Shown: positions 22,377-32,730 of the stretch, in pieces
Layout of the letters: each line of letters begins with the position of its first letter
Numbering within the stretch: position 1 is the stretch's first letter
DNA from: Alentia gelatinosa
Taxonomy: Eukaryota > Annelida > Polychaeta > Phyllodocida > Polynoidae
Assembly: GCA_950022655.1 (NCBI GenBank)
Contig: OX465587.1
Span: forward strand, 31,499,716-31,563,715
Reading direction: 5' to 3'
Length of the DNA: 64,000 nucleotides
Made by a program: the position numbers and the translations under genes
Notes under the pieces: model-generated
What the model was told of the DNA's origin: nothing
Seen by the model: only the letters and a program-made list of their open reading frames with translations
Database searches by the model: none

Positions 22377-23039
22377 TTACTTGTGGGCACCATTCAGCTT
22401 ATTCTTGATGATCACTTTTTCGATTTCGGACGCTATACCAACTTGAGCAGTGTTCGTCGGATGTACTCCGTCCCATAACTTATGATAGTGTGCTGGTTTG
22501 GAGCCGCCCTTATTTTTAGATTGTATCACGTGGTCCAGTCTGGGGGTCAGTAGGTTGCTGGCGATGTTTAGTCTGTCAATCTCCCTGTTAGTTTCTATGG
22601 TAGCCATGTACACCAGATGCTGATCGGTCGTCAATTCTTCATAGGGTATCCCTCTGTTGGCAAGTATTAGCGACAGGCTGTAGAGGCTGCAAAACACGAC
22701 TGAACAATGGGGAGCAATTATCTCCACCTTGGCCAGGAGGTATTGATAACTGCTTAGTAGATGGTTGACTATCGAGCCATCCCTCGTGAGTTTCGATGTG
22801 GTTATCCTCTTAGTCTTCGGGTCTTTTGAGGTGATATCATTGATCCCTCCGTTCACATATATGGTGCGAATCCCGGGGTTAGTAGTTAGGAAGCTACACA
22901 GATCCATAGTGATTCGTTCAATCGTAGCGCCCGGTAGAACTAGACAGGAGTGTAGTTCTTGGACTGAGTTTCCCAGATATGAGTCAAATCCCCGACAGCG
23001 TGAATCACCAATCACTAGCAGATATTTGTCGATCTCCAT
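22377..23039 (-). CDS. SGNH/GDSL hydrolase (esterase) ORF of the CR1/L2-like LINE
   Basis: 221 codons including stop, ATG 23039 (MEIDKYLLVIGDSRCRGFD). Block I is LVIGDSRCRG with the nucleophilic Ser, the oxyanion block is YVNGGINDIT (GxND), and block V is LWDGVHPT with the catalytic Asp and His. Esterase domains are known in ORF1 of CR1-like LINEs, where they may act on lipid or carbohydrate esters or aid RNP assembly; the substrate is unknown. The frame is intact and all catalytic residues are present. An in-frame stop lies shortly upstream, so it is either a separate ORF or was fused to the NADAR part before a frameshift. Confidence 0.88.
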   Translation of the reverse strand: MEIDKYLLVIGDSRCRGFDSYLGNSVQELHSCLVLPGATIERITMDLCSFLTTNPGIRTIYVNGGINDITSKDPKTKRITTSKLTRDGSIVNHLLSSYQYLLAKVEIIAPHCSVVFCSLYSLSLILANRGIPYEELTTDQHLVYMATIETNREIDRLNIASNLLTPRLDHVIQSKNKGGSKPAHYHKLWDGVHPTNTAQVGIASEIEKVIIKNKLNGAHK

Positions 23040-23066
23040 AGTGTCAGTTGTTGTCTCTCAGCTCCA

Positions 23067-23460
23067 TCAAGAGATGGCCAAGAATGTTCCCTTATATGCG
23101 TCGGTCTCATATACTCGGCTTTGCCGGCTGGCTCCGCCCCCCCAGAAAGGGTCCTCTGTGGATTCGATGAGCTTAAGGCCTTTGGTCTTGGACAATTCAT
23201 TTTTTATCTCAGGGTTCTGGTCAAATTTAGCGGAAAGGAGCTCTTTCATGATTTTGACTTTGTCAGCCTCCCAGCTATCTCTGTTGTTACTTTCTGATCC
23301 AGCTGCTTTGCCTGGAAGGGGTTTTCGATCTCTAGAAGCGCCATAGCCAGTTTTTCCTCCTTAAAGAAGCAGCCTTTTTCTTACACGAAAGCCTTTTCAA
23401 CCGTGTGGAAGTCGTAGTCCTTCCCTTGGAGTTTTCTTTTCAATGTGCACTGGTACATGT
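23067..23460 (-). pseudogene. NADAR (YbiA-like) domain encoded in the LINE, broken
   Basis: It begins in the C-terminal part of the ORF1 frame (PLSNMYQCTLK, then FHTVEKAF), meets a stop at about 23381, and continues as EKLAMALLEIENPFQAKQL. After one frameshift it reads SWEADKVKIMKELLSAKF, then DQNPEIKNEL, then ESTEDPFWGGGA. These match in order the hallmarks of the NADAR/YbiA fold: SNFYP-like, TVEHAFQ-like, MREVLRAKFxQNP-like and DxxWGxG-like motifs. Family members handle ADP-ribose or NAD-derived intermediates. A role in a retrotransposon is unknown. The stop and frameshift mean this copy is dead. Confidence 0.82.
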
Positions 23461-24558
23461 TTGACAGAGGACATTCTGCACCGTTAAAAAGTAGCCCCGC
23501 ATTAGAGAAAGTTGTTCCTTTCACAGGTGGGTTTTTACTTGGTGTGTTTGGAGTGGTGTGTCCCTCAGTATTTGCTATCCTTTGTAGTCGATCATTTATT
23601 GGTTCTTGTTCCATTGGTACTCTGTTTTCTTCTTCACTTTGATTTGATAGTGCTACCGGTGCCTGTGCATTTTTTGTTCCCTGTATACTTTCCTTTTGTT
23701 CGACCCCTGGAACGATGTCCCCGGTGGGTAGGGTAGCAATACTATTTGTCGTGGTGGTTTTCTTCAGGGTATCTGCCAGGCTAATGAAGCGGTTGTTGAT
23801 CACAGCTCCTTCACTCGTTATTCTGGCGTATAGGCCGCGGCGGCGTGCCTCTCTGACCTCCACCCGAAGTTTATACCGGGCTTCGCGAGTGTCCTTACCC
23901 TCCTGCCTTTCAATCCAGATAGAACTTGTGTTGGGGAACTGGCCTAGGGCCCTTTTGCAGTTGTGTATTCTCTCCGCAATTAGAGAGTCACTGAATGTAA
24001 CTAGTATCGGACGAGGTTTGTCTGAGTGTGTGTGCTGCTTACCTACGCGTTTAGCAAGGACAATGTTGCCCAGGATCAAGTAGATTTCCATCACTCTACA
24101 GATGCTGGCAATTTCTCTAATAGTATCTTCAAAATCCAGCTCTCTTACCCCAATAAAGACCAGATTATATTTCTTATCATTTAGGGGGGACATGGGTTTT
24201 GATGCGTTCTTAGTTATAATGTCAGCGTATGATGTTTGCGGCTGTGATTTTATTTGGTCTAATGTGCGTTTCATCTCTAAGTTTTCCCTTTCAACTTGGT
24301 CAACTCTTTTTTCAAAGTCTGTAACGCGGCTGTCCTGGACGTCCGCCCTTTTGTCCAGTTCCTGTTTAACCTTGTCTAATTGGGTCTGTATGCTTTTAAT
24401 GCTTTTACTGATCGTGTTTTCCAGACTTGATTCTAGCTTAGCCATGTCTGCTCTAACTATGTTAGTTGTTTTCATTTCTGTTAGCATAGCTATGACATCC
24501 TCGATATTATGGTCCCGGTCTTTCGGTGGGGTAACATTGTTTGATAGATCAGCATTAA

Positions 24559-24887
24559 CCCTTCAAGAGCCACACATCATTCACCATGTACCCATACTAC
24601 AGCAGGCACCAGACCCAATTGTGGCTTTGTATGGCCGGCTTTTGTAGTCAATATTATTAAGAGAAATTACAAATTTAATATTTTCAGTTAATCTTTATTT
24701 TTTATTAGAACTTTATGATTCTGCGATAATTTTTCAAAAAGTTACAAAGGAACAAATACAGAGTGGTTCATCAATTCCATATGTGAATGCCATATGGCAT
24801 TGTCCTGCCATGGCCAGGGGAATGCCATATGGCATTGTCCTGCCATGGCCAGGGGAATGCCATATGGCATTGCCCTGCCAGAAAGGG
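24559..24887. mobile_element. piggyBac MITE (329 bp) inside LINE ORF1
   Basis: TTAA duplication at 24555-24558 and 24888-24891. Ends are CCCTTCAAGAGCC on the left and the inverse of CCCTTTCTGGCAGGG on the right. No transposase. The right end carries nearly three copies of a 35 bp unit with the palindrome ATGCCATATGGCAT. Precise excision would leave one TTAA and keep the ORF1 frame open. Confidence 0.88.
24793..24881. repeat. Subterminal 35 bp palindromic array of the piggyBac MITE
   Basis: Units start at the palindrome GCCATATGGC, and the first two also contain the second palindrome TGCCATGGCC(A). It is probably a transposase-binding array; compare the array at 27204-27291. Confidence 0.75.
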
Positions 24888-25430
24888 TTAATAACTTCAC
24901 CTGTAAGTACTAGGCTATCATTTAATGTGGATTGTTCGAAGATTGAGGGCTGCCTGATTTTTTTGGGGCTTGATTCTCTACTAATCGGGCTCAGGGTTTC
25001 CTTATTTGGGGAAAGTAGTCGTTTAAGATTGGTGTTATCAGAGTTATTTGGGGTTTTACTTGCGATTTCATGCGTAGTGTTCTTCAGTGTCACGTTGACT
25101 TGGGTCAGCGGGGGGAACTCCTCTGTGTGCCCGTTGTTACTGCGTTGTTTCGTTGAGCCTGCATGCGTGGTGCGGCCCGCCATTGCCGTAGTACATTCCG
25201 GTTGTCCCGGCCAAACCTATATTTCACACTCCTAATCTAAATCCTGGTCAATCAGTCGTAATTTGTCTGACTTTATGATCTACAAGTGTTCATGTAAGTA
25301 TGAGCTCCCAATTTTTGTCTAAATCCGTCTGTGGTATCATATAATCCCTAGAAATCACGGAGCGTGGTCCTATGCGTGTGTGTGTGTTACATGTTACATG
25401 AATTACCTTTTCCTCAAGCAAGCCTACGAA

Positions 25431-25999
25431 GCCTACGAAAAAAGAAAACAGCAAGGAGGGTAAATATCTGTCTAAATCGTATTTAGATGAAAATGAAAAA
25501 CTAAACTCCTTGGAGTAATTAACTGTGGTTAATATGAAGATTCTCAAATTTATGATTTATGAAAATCAGGACATTACAGGCCTAATTGATCATATATCGC
25601 TAATCGCAGAAAAAGCCGATACTAGGGTTTTTACTCATGATGCTCTCTTAAAATATGATCAAGCTGTTAAAGAAAGAGTTAAGAAATCAGGGTTTGAAGA
25701 GTTTTCAAAGATTGATCCTTCTGAAATTGTCAGATACCTTTCCTATGACGGAACGATTAGTGCTAAAAAATCAAAAACACAAAGTATCGCCAAGAAATCA
25801 GATCTTACCGGGGTATGTAAGTTGTTAAACTCAGAGACGATTGATTGCCACTTTCAGAATTGTAAATATTGTCATGTTTGCAGCGATTGCAATTCAAAGT
25901 CTCATGCAGTTTATGATTGCAAATCGAGTAACGTAAAGTTTGTTTGTTTGGGTAGTTTAACATCCAATTTGTTCAATTAGACTTTAACGTAAAGTCTAG
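25431..25999 (+). pseudogene. gag: Ngaro-3 Gag, C-terminal part
   Basis: Resumes Gag homology (GKYLSKSYLDENEK, equivalent to GKYDSSKYLEKGE in Ngaro-1). A nonsense codon replaces the Gly of EGLTLVN (stop at about 25517). The rest carries DITGLIDHISLIAEKAD, IDPSEIVRYLSYDG and the Cys/His cluster CHFQNCKYCHVCSDC. It is interrupted near its end by a 45 bp LINE tail. Confidence 0.8.
25940..25984 (-). repeat. 45 bp LINE/SINE tail insertion with 11 bp target duplication
   Basis: TAACGTAAAGT flanks it at 25929-25939 and 25985-25995. The insert is only the terminal 45 bases of the CAAA-tailed retroposon family. Insert plus duplication adds 56 bp and shifts the reading frame. Confidence 0.9.
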
Positions 26000-26069
26000 T
26001 AAATGAAAGCTTCACAGCGATGCGCCAAATATAGCTTGCGGTTTAGAAAATCGTAACAATGTATCAATT

Positions 26070-27188
26070 GTGGAATGTGCGGGGTTATCTGAGTTCGCGG
26101 TTAACCACCCGTATGTAGAAAATGGCGCATCACGTAGTGAAACGGATTTAACAGTTATTTCAAGTGTTTCCCCGGAATTTAAAGGTAAATCCGGTGATAA
26201 CTCCGGTAGGTGCAAAACTGATTGTTCTTGTGATCATTATGTGGGTGGTAAAAAGAGTCAGTTTAAGCAGTGTCAATTTGCAAAATATGTTTTCTATAAA
26301 AACGAAAATTCGATTTTATCGGAGTATGATAAATGTTTCATCTTGGAGGGGGTCAACAATGGCTTCTCTATAGTAGATTCTGGTTGTGATACTACTTATA
26401 GTTGTGAAAATTATTCAAGTATTGTATCTGAAAAATTTAAATCAGAAATGGATGATACTGTTATTAACGAGTTATTATCGGAAAAGATAACTAAAGTTAA
26501 TGAAAAACCAAAATGTATTCACGCCTTAGGCACAGTTGAAAAAAGTAATGGCAAGTTAAGGCCTATAACGGATTGCTCCATGCCTAAAGACATAAGCATC
26601 AATAACTTTATGAAAACAATGTATGAGGAATTTAGATATAATTCTGTATATACGGCGGCTGATACTTTGATAGGTGGTGAATATATGTGCTTAGTTGACC
26701 TAAAATCGGCCTATAGGTCAGTAAATGTTTCCCCCACCAATGCATTTTTTCAGGGTTTTAGATGGGACCTTGATAGTGGTGAAGATTTATATGTTGACAA
26801 TCGCCTATGTTTTGGCCTCCGTTGTGCTCCTTATATCTTCAGTAGGATTTCAGATTTTTTGGTAGATTCAGCTCGTCAGGAGAATATTTACGACATTATT
26901 AATTATCTTGACGATTTTTTGATCGTTTCAGACAGTAACGAGAGTTGTTTGGCTAAAAGAAATAAATTCGTGGATTTAGTTAAATCTTTGGGTTTTGAAA
27001 TCAGCTTAAACAAATTAACTGACCCGAGTACAGAGTGTGTTTTTCTCGGAATTTCTATCAATAGTTTGGAGATGTCTTTGACTTTACCAGTGAAAAAGGT
27101 TAGAAACCTTGAAGAGGCAATATTAAAGGTTGTGGATAAGGGTTTTGTCACAAAAAGGATCTTGAGAGGATCGGGGGCCTTATGTCCT
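26070..27188 (+). pseudogene. pol: Ngaro-3 Pol, reverse transcriptase part
   Basis: Reverse transcriptase motifs: SNGKLRPITDCSMPKDISIN, then YMCLVDLKSAYRSV (catalytic Asp), then LCFGLRCAPYIFSR, then NYLDDFLIVSD (catalytic DD), then CVFLGISIN. The frame is open up to GALCPL at the piggyBac TTAA (27189-27192), after which the element's own sequence follows. The continuation is at 34917. The reverse transcriptase core itself looks intact. It is closer to Ngaro-1 than to Ngaro-2. Confidence 0.9.
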
Positions 27189-27203
27189 TTAACCCTTACA
27201 CGA

Positions 27204-27291
27204 CCGCTGCTGCATTTATGCAGCACCATAAGAAAACCGCTGCTGCATAAATGCAGCACCATGGGAGAACCGCTGCTGCATAAATGCAGCA
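27204..27291. repeat. Left subterminal array of the piggyBac, three 33 bp palindromic units
   Basis: Each unit contains TGCTGCATAAATGCAGCA (TTTAT in the first), a near-perfect palindrome. Lying about 12 bp inside the terminus, it is a probable transposase-binding array. Confidence 0.8.
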
Positions 27292-28513
27292 TTTTGATAT
27301 AACAACATGGGAGTAATTATATCTCAGCAAATAATGAATGGATTTTAAAAAGATTTTCACTTATTAAAGAAAACAATATTATTTATCGTAATTAATAGAA
27401 TCTGTAAAGAATGGTCGCCATGGTGATGTTTATACACTACTATAAATAGCGGTGAGTTCAAAAAGCGCGGCAGTCGAGTCAATCGCCACCAAGATGTCTC
27501 ACTCGGGCTCGGATTGGGAGGACATAGACGATATTCCACTAAATCAAATTCACCTTCTGGATGGTTTAGGCGAGGAATTTGATGAAGATATCGAAATTGG
27601 CAAACAGATTGATGAATTAAGTGATAACTTATTGTCAGATCAAGAAGATGACTTGGTTATCGCCGACCTGACCACTACAACCACAGAGGCTGGGCGGCGA
27701 TGGGTGCATACCAAGAAGGGGATAGAGAAGACCCATATCGTCGAAAAAAACACAGAAACTCCCGGGATTACAGAGGAAATCGATCTGGAGAAAACCAAAA
27801 CGATTTTGGACTTTATCAGACTGTTCTTATCAATGGCTTTTATCGAAAAGCTGGTGAAATACACCAATGATTACGCCCGCAAGTCAGGAGCAGCCGATAA
27901 AACGTCCAAGAAATCAGTTCGGTGGCGTCAGGTGACACCCGGCGAGATCCTGCGTTTCATCGCCGTCACTTTCCTTATGGGGATGCGCAAACCAGCTCTC
28001 TATCATTACTGGACATCTATATCAGAGTACTGTACCCCTGGAGTAAAAGCAATGATGGCAAGATCACGATTCCTAGCCATTTTAAGGTAAATTTAATCAT
28101 TTTCTAACCTCTTCAATACATACGCCTAACCCGGAAGTGCACCTGTCAGAGTGTCCTTGACCTTGAGGACACCCGCCCCTAGAATGAACCCGCCACAAAT
28201 CATTACGAAATCTTCTTTAGATTGCAAATTAAAATGTGTTTAGCATGCTTTCATATATTTAGGCTGTAAAATTAAATGGAAAACCTTTGTTTCCCACAGA
28301 TACATCCATTTTGCTGACGATTCTAACCCTGAAGAAACTGCTGAGCCGTCGACGGACACCACGGCCACCACTGCTGCAGCGCCCGCCGCGATTGCCAGAA
28401 CAGTGAGACGTGATCCAAATAAGATGATAGAATGGCTATTCGATCATGTAAATTGTCTCTTTAGGAAAGTATATACCCCCCGAACTGAATTATCAATCGA
28501 TGAAACCATGATC

Positions 28514-28882
28514 TTTTTTTGTTTGTTTGGGTAGTTTAACGTCCAATTTGTTCAATTAGACTTACTTTGGTTTACTTTACTCAAATTTGCATATCCTTTT
28601 GGGAGAAAAAGTTATGCTGACTGGCTAATCCAGGCATCTTACTTTTCTCAATCATATCTTATCGAAAATCTTACATTCCCTGAGGAAGTCAAGAATTTCT
28701 TTCTTCCCAGTGTTATGGAAAACACTGTGCATTGTTGGCGCATTCTTAAGGAATTTCTTCCTGTTCTCTTTGAAGGCCTGACAGCATAGCATGAGATGTT
28801 TTACACTCAGCAGAGTGTTGCATGTCTGGCACACAGGTGCTACTTCACCTCTTAGGAGATGCCCATGTGTCAGTTTGGTGTG
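28514..28882 (-). mobile_element. I-group LINE 3' fragment in piggyBac transposase, 9 bp target duplication
   Basis: ACCATGATC at 28505-28513 and 28883-28891. The tail TTTTTTTGTTTGTTTGGG is on the left. The minus frame encodes GHTKLTHGHLLRGEVAPVCQ and ends FLRECKIFDKI. It is 5'-truncated at 369 bp and closely related to 53251-53636. Confidence 0.92.
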
Positions 28883-29577
28883 ACCATGATCAAACACAAA
28901 GGACGGACACGCCATAGGCAGTACATGCCGAACAAACCGACTAAATGGGGGCTTAAATGCTGGGTATTAGCTGAATCTGTGTCTGGATATGTAATGCATG
29001 TATTGCCATTTTTTGGGCGTTCGGATCAATCTAAAAAAACCACCACTGAATCGGTCATTATGTCATTGTTGAAGGGAGCTAACGTCTTAGACCAAGGATT
29101 TCATATTTATATGGACAACTATTACACTGGTGTGCCTGTCTTCGAGAGGTTGGCCGCAATGAAGACATATGCTTGCGGAACCTTACGTATTAATCACCGA
29201 GAATTACCCCCCCGATTAATGAAAAAAACCCATCCTGCATTAAAAAAAGGGGGATTCTATTTTCTCCCGTTGTGGTCCTATGCTTTTAACCTTGTGGTTG
29301 GACAGAAAAATAATTCGAGTTTTGTCTACGATTCATGGATCCCTGATGTCGACTGCAAGGCGAACAATCAGAAACAAAGATGGCCGATTTGAGAAGACCG
29401 AAGTACCTTGTCCTGTTGTCATTAAAGATTATTGTTCATATATGCGCGGGGTAGATCTTGCTGATCATATGATTCAGTATTATGGATATGGGAGAAAAAG
29501 CCAGGAGTGGCCTAAAAAACTGTTCTTTTTCATTTTGGAGGTGATCAAATCAAACGCCCATGTGATCTATAATACAT

Positions 29578-30598
29578 GTACAGAGGAGGAACTACAAACA
29601 GAAATGAGAAGAATGAACACTCTACATCAGAGTATCAAATTCACATATGAGTACAGCAAGCAACAAATACACTACCTTGACACCACAGTGTATGTCAAAA
29701 ATCGCAAACTTCACACCAAGGTATATAGAAAACCCACTGACTCAGGCTTATACCTTCACCATACATCATACCATCCCCCGAGTCAGAAGAACAGTATAGC
29801 TTATAGCCAAGCACTGAGATATCGACTCATCTGCTCAGAAGAACACGAATTCGACTTAGCATGCAAATACTTATTGAAGAAACTGACACTTCGCGGACAC
29901 CCACACACCAGAGTTAAGACAGCAATCCAGCAGGCTGCACTCGTCCCACGAATCGATCTACTGAAACCAAGAAAAAGGCAGAACGAAGCAGTCATACCGT
30001 TCATCATACAACACACACCACAAAATATACGGGCAAAACATTATCTCAATATTGCCAAAACAATGATAGGCCCATCTCCCATGCTACAATGCCTAAGAAA
30101 AAGCAAAATCACCATGGCCTACAAACGCCCACCCAACCTACGAGACTTACTCACCAAGTCTGCTTTCCCCCACAAACCCACTCCAAACCAAAGCAGACCT
30201 TGCAATATCCTAAGTTGTAGACATTGCCACAATATCAAAGAAACTGACTACATAAGATCCCACAGTACAGGCAAAAAAGTCTCAGTAAAAGGAGACAACA
30301 CATGTCAAACAAAAGGCCTCATTTACTGTCTCGAATGTCCAGCCTGCGGCATGCAATACATTGGGGAAACCGGGCTATGAGCGGCCGACCGCATCGCCGG
30401 TCACAAAGGCGATGTACAAGCACGCCGACACACCGAAGTTCAGAAACACATGAAAGACCATGACATCACCTCTAAAGAATTAAAGTTCACTCTATTAGAC
30501 TCCTCACCTGACAATTCCAACATCCGTAAAAGATTGGAAGAAGCGTACATCCGCATTATGCGCACCATGCGACCAGAGGGAATAAACGGGAAACTCTA
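29578..30598 (+). pseudogene. Penelope-like reverse transcriptase C-terminus plus GIY-YIG endonuclease
   Basis: The reverse transcriptase end is recognised from IHYLDTTVYVKNRKLHTKVY, then RKPTDSGLYLHHTSYHPP and LRYRLICS. After a 150-residue linker comes a Cys-rich segment (CNILSCRHCHN) and YCLECPACGMQYIGETG, the GIY-YIG start with the upstream Cys pair typical of several Penelope lineages. A TGA (near 30378) interrupts just after GETG. Beyond it the frame still reads RIAGHKGDVQARRH and RLEEAYIRIMRTMRPEGIN, the rest of the nuclease with its Arg and Glu. The endonuclease would nick target DNA. Confidence 0.82.
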
Positions 30599-30769
30599 AC
30601 TTACGAAAAACAACGTGCAAGAGCGCTGACCTACTTCCGCGCTTAGCAACGACCCACATATAGCACGTGACGCTGACATATCCGCATCACCATGACAACG
30701 CCGCACTACACAAAACACGATCCCTGAAGTGTACTTACGAGAAGACACTTTGTTGATAAACATCGACAC

Positions 30770-31891
30770 GTGGCAGAAATCATGGCATTCTTTAGTAAAG
30801 TAACTTGTGACCTGTGCTCCTTAGCCATTGCTAACAACTGCAAAGACATTGAAGACCACTTGAAGAGTATACACAGCGGAGTAGTGCGACTAGAAGACAG
30901 TTACATCGACAACGCAGCCCGTAACCAGGCAAAAAGCAACCCTCAACATACTATCGATCTAACAAGTGACACCGATCACGACAAACATGCGCCTACAGTC
31001 ACCCACAAAGATACCTACTCAACACTGTCAAAACCTACAGTCACCCCTAAAAGTATCGACCCACAGAAAGAAACAGTCAATGGCGAAATTCAGAAATGCA
31101 GTAAATGAACTACGACAAGCGACACCAAGCATTAAACTGATAGAAGCTACACAAGACCCAAGCATCCGCAAACGCACTAATCCGACACCACCAGCCAACC
31201 CAAAAAAGAAATGCAAATACATCTTCAATGCCAAAAAACGACCACTGAGCCCAGACACGAAGAAAGCAACACCAATTGCCGATGCCATCTTCACTAAGAA
31301 GGAAAAAAAGCTATGTCAAGTATTTCCAACACCAACACCAGCATAAAAACCAAACAACTGAGTCAAGCGGAAGACAAAATGAAACAACAACTATCTAAAG
31401 ACCTTGAAACGTCATTCAGCACTGACAACAGTTCCATTCAATCAGACCCGACCTCATCCGACAGCAGTAGCGACGAAGAAACAAGAACAGCTACCAAACG
31501 TAATGAACGATCAACAATAACACCAAAGAAAACCACCGCCCGAGAGAAAATAGAAGATCTTAAAAGAAGTTCCAACTACACTGAACCATACGTGCCGACA
31601 ACAATATGAAGAAGCACCAGCCAGCACCAGACAAACTCCTCAAGTGACCACCACCGATACCTGGTACCCCGCCCAGATCACCACTCGGACAGACAGACAC
31701 ATTATAAACCAGAAAGAAGACACCATGAAAACACCTACCCAAGACAACCCCGCAGCCACGTCCCACATCAGCCCCAGGACAAACTGAGAAAGGCAACCAT
31801 GTTCAATATATATCGTATGCTGCAAGACCTAGATCATAGAGTAGCCAATGACTTCTTCAGCATCCTACAGGCGCACCGATACGCCCATCAC
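30770..31891 (+). pseudogene. Penelope-like downstream ORF with C2H2-like finger (frameshifted)
   Basis: Three frames (30770-31108, 31087-31346, 31313-31609), then a short open stretch, look like one protein broken by frameshifts. The N-terminus has CDLCSLAIANNCKDIEDH with HLKSIH, a CxxC...H...H finger. The rest is rich in Thr, Ser, Lys and Pro, with a basic patch (NPKKKCKYIF). The last piece reads RVANDFFSILQAHRYAHH. I recognise no family. Position after the endonuclease could reflect the tandem (pLTR) organisation of Penelope-like elements, in which 5' sequence reappears downstream. Confidence 0.5.
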
Positions 31892-32730
31892 TGAAACTTC
31901 ATGCTTGCATGACCTTTATTTTTTACCTGATGTATTCAAATCAAACAGTAATTAAATACCCATCACTGTATATTATAACATACTAATCTGTTTACATTCG
32001 TATTTAAATAACTATATAAATGTTAGCATTCCAGCTGTGATAATTGTTAAGAAATCTATACTAAATTAAAAATTTACAAAGTGTTAACCAACCGTACCAA
32101 TGAACAAAGGACATAATCAACAAGGAATCTATTTATAGAACCAATGTATCACTATACCAACCACTGTATAAGAATTGTCATAACAACCTTATCCATAGCA
32201 ACCAATGTAATCATAACATTATCGATCCTGAAAATGTACCTTAAGAGATGAAAGCGAGCATAAACCATACTGCCTGAAGAAGTCTCATAAATTGAGAAGA
32301 AACGTTGCAACCAAGTATCTAATTTGCCCCCCCCTATTTCGATGTACAACAACCCCCAATAAATTGTTCAACTTTAAAGATCGACTCGTCTGTTTTTTTG
32401 TGGATTTACCTTCGATTTGATCTATAATACTACGATTGATAAGAAAATAACCCTTTTCGAATTCACTCTTGGACTGGTTCAACAAATAAATAAATCTACT
32501 GATGTTTCGATTGCTCCCTCTCCTACGGTAAATAGACTCAAATCTAGATGTTTTATTCAGCTAACGAAAAGACGTGCATATTGCAAAGTATGTAGGGAGA
32601 AATGTAAAAAAAATGATAATGAACGTCGACCAACACAAACTAAATATGAATGTATTAATTGTAAAGTCGCCCTATGTGTAGATCCTTGCTTCAGGCTTTA
32701 CCATACGAGAGTCAACTATGTAGAATAATC

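Larger units (their letters stand above)
23381..25183 (-). pseudogene. CR1/L2-like ORF1: N-terminus, coiled coil, RRM-like region
   Basis: Starts at ATG 25183 (MAGRTTHAGSTKQRSNNG). The N-terminal part is Ser/Thr/Asn-rich with a basic SPKKIRQPS motif. The piggyBac MITE interrupts it at GEVIN; the frame resumes in phase at 24554. A heptad-rich coiled coil follows (LDKVKQELDKRADVQDSRV and neighbours). An RRM-like segment comes next (KYNLVFIGVREL, then RPILVTFSDSLIAERI), then a basic region (RLRVEVREARRRG type) and a Pro/Thr-rich tail leading into NADAR. Such proteins coat LINE RNA. Confidence 0.8.
18218..25430 (-). mobile_element. CR1/L2-like LINE with NADAR and SGNH hydrolase domains, inserted in Ngaro-3 gag
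   Basis: Minus-strand order from 5' to 3': ORF1 N-terminus, coiled coil and RRM-like region (25183-23381), NADAR domain (23460-23067), SGNH hydrolase (23039-22377), a 1 kb spacer, endonuclease (21335-20527), reverse transcriptase (20427-18469) and 3' UTR. There is no RNase H, as expected for the Jockey/CR1/L2 assemblage. Ngaro-3 gag flanks it on both sides; exact ends and target duplication are not resolved. A 329 bp piggyBac MITE interrupts ORF1. Several frameshifts make it inactive. Confidence 0.85.
29576..32417 (+). mobile_element. Penelope-like element (GIY-YIG type), 5'-truncated, in piggyBac transposase
   Basis: Perfect 13 bp duplication TGATCTATAATAC at 29563-29575 and 32418-32430. 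The 2842 bp insert holds the C-terminal part of a Penelope-like reverse transcriptase, a GIY-YIG endonuclease, a second ORF with a C2H2-like finger, and a 3' end containing CTGAAGA...GAAAC. It lies on the same strand as the transposase, opposite to all LINEs in the window. Confidence 0.85.
27494..32728 (+). pseudogene. piggyBac transposase gene, interrupted
   Basis: ATG 27494 (MSHSGSDWEDIDDIPLNQI), acidic N-terminus. Exon 1 ends at 28086 (AAG|GTAAAT); exon 2 begins at 28300 (CCCACAG|A). Catalytic Asp positions are visible in LSIDETMI, YMDNYYTG and GVDLADHMIQ, with YMPNKPTKWGLKCW typical of the DDE_Tnp_1_7 family. The C-terminal Cys/His domain (CKVCREKC, YECINC, CVDPCFRLYH) ends at 32728. The family cuts and pastes at TTAA. 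Defects are a LINE tail just after the first catalytic Asp, a Penelope-like insertion at HVIYNT, and a frameshift near 29365. Otherwise it is well preserved. Confidence 0.9.
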
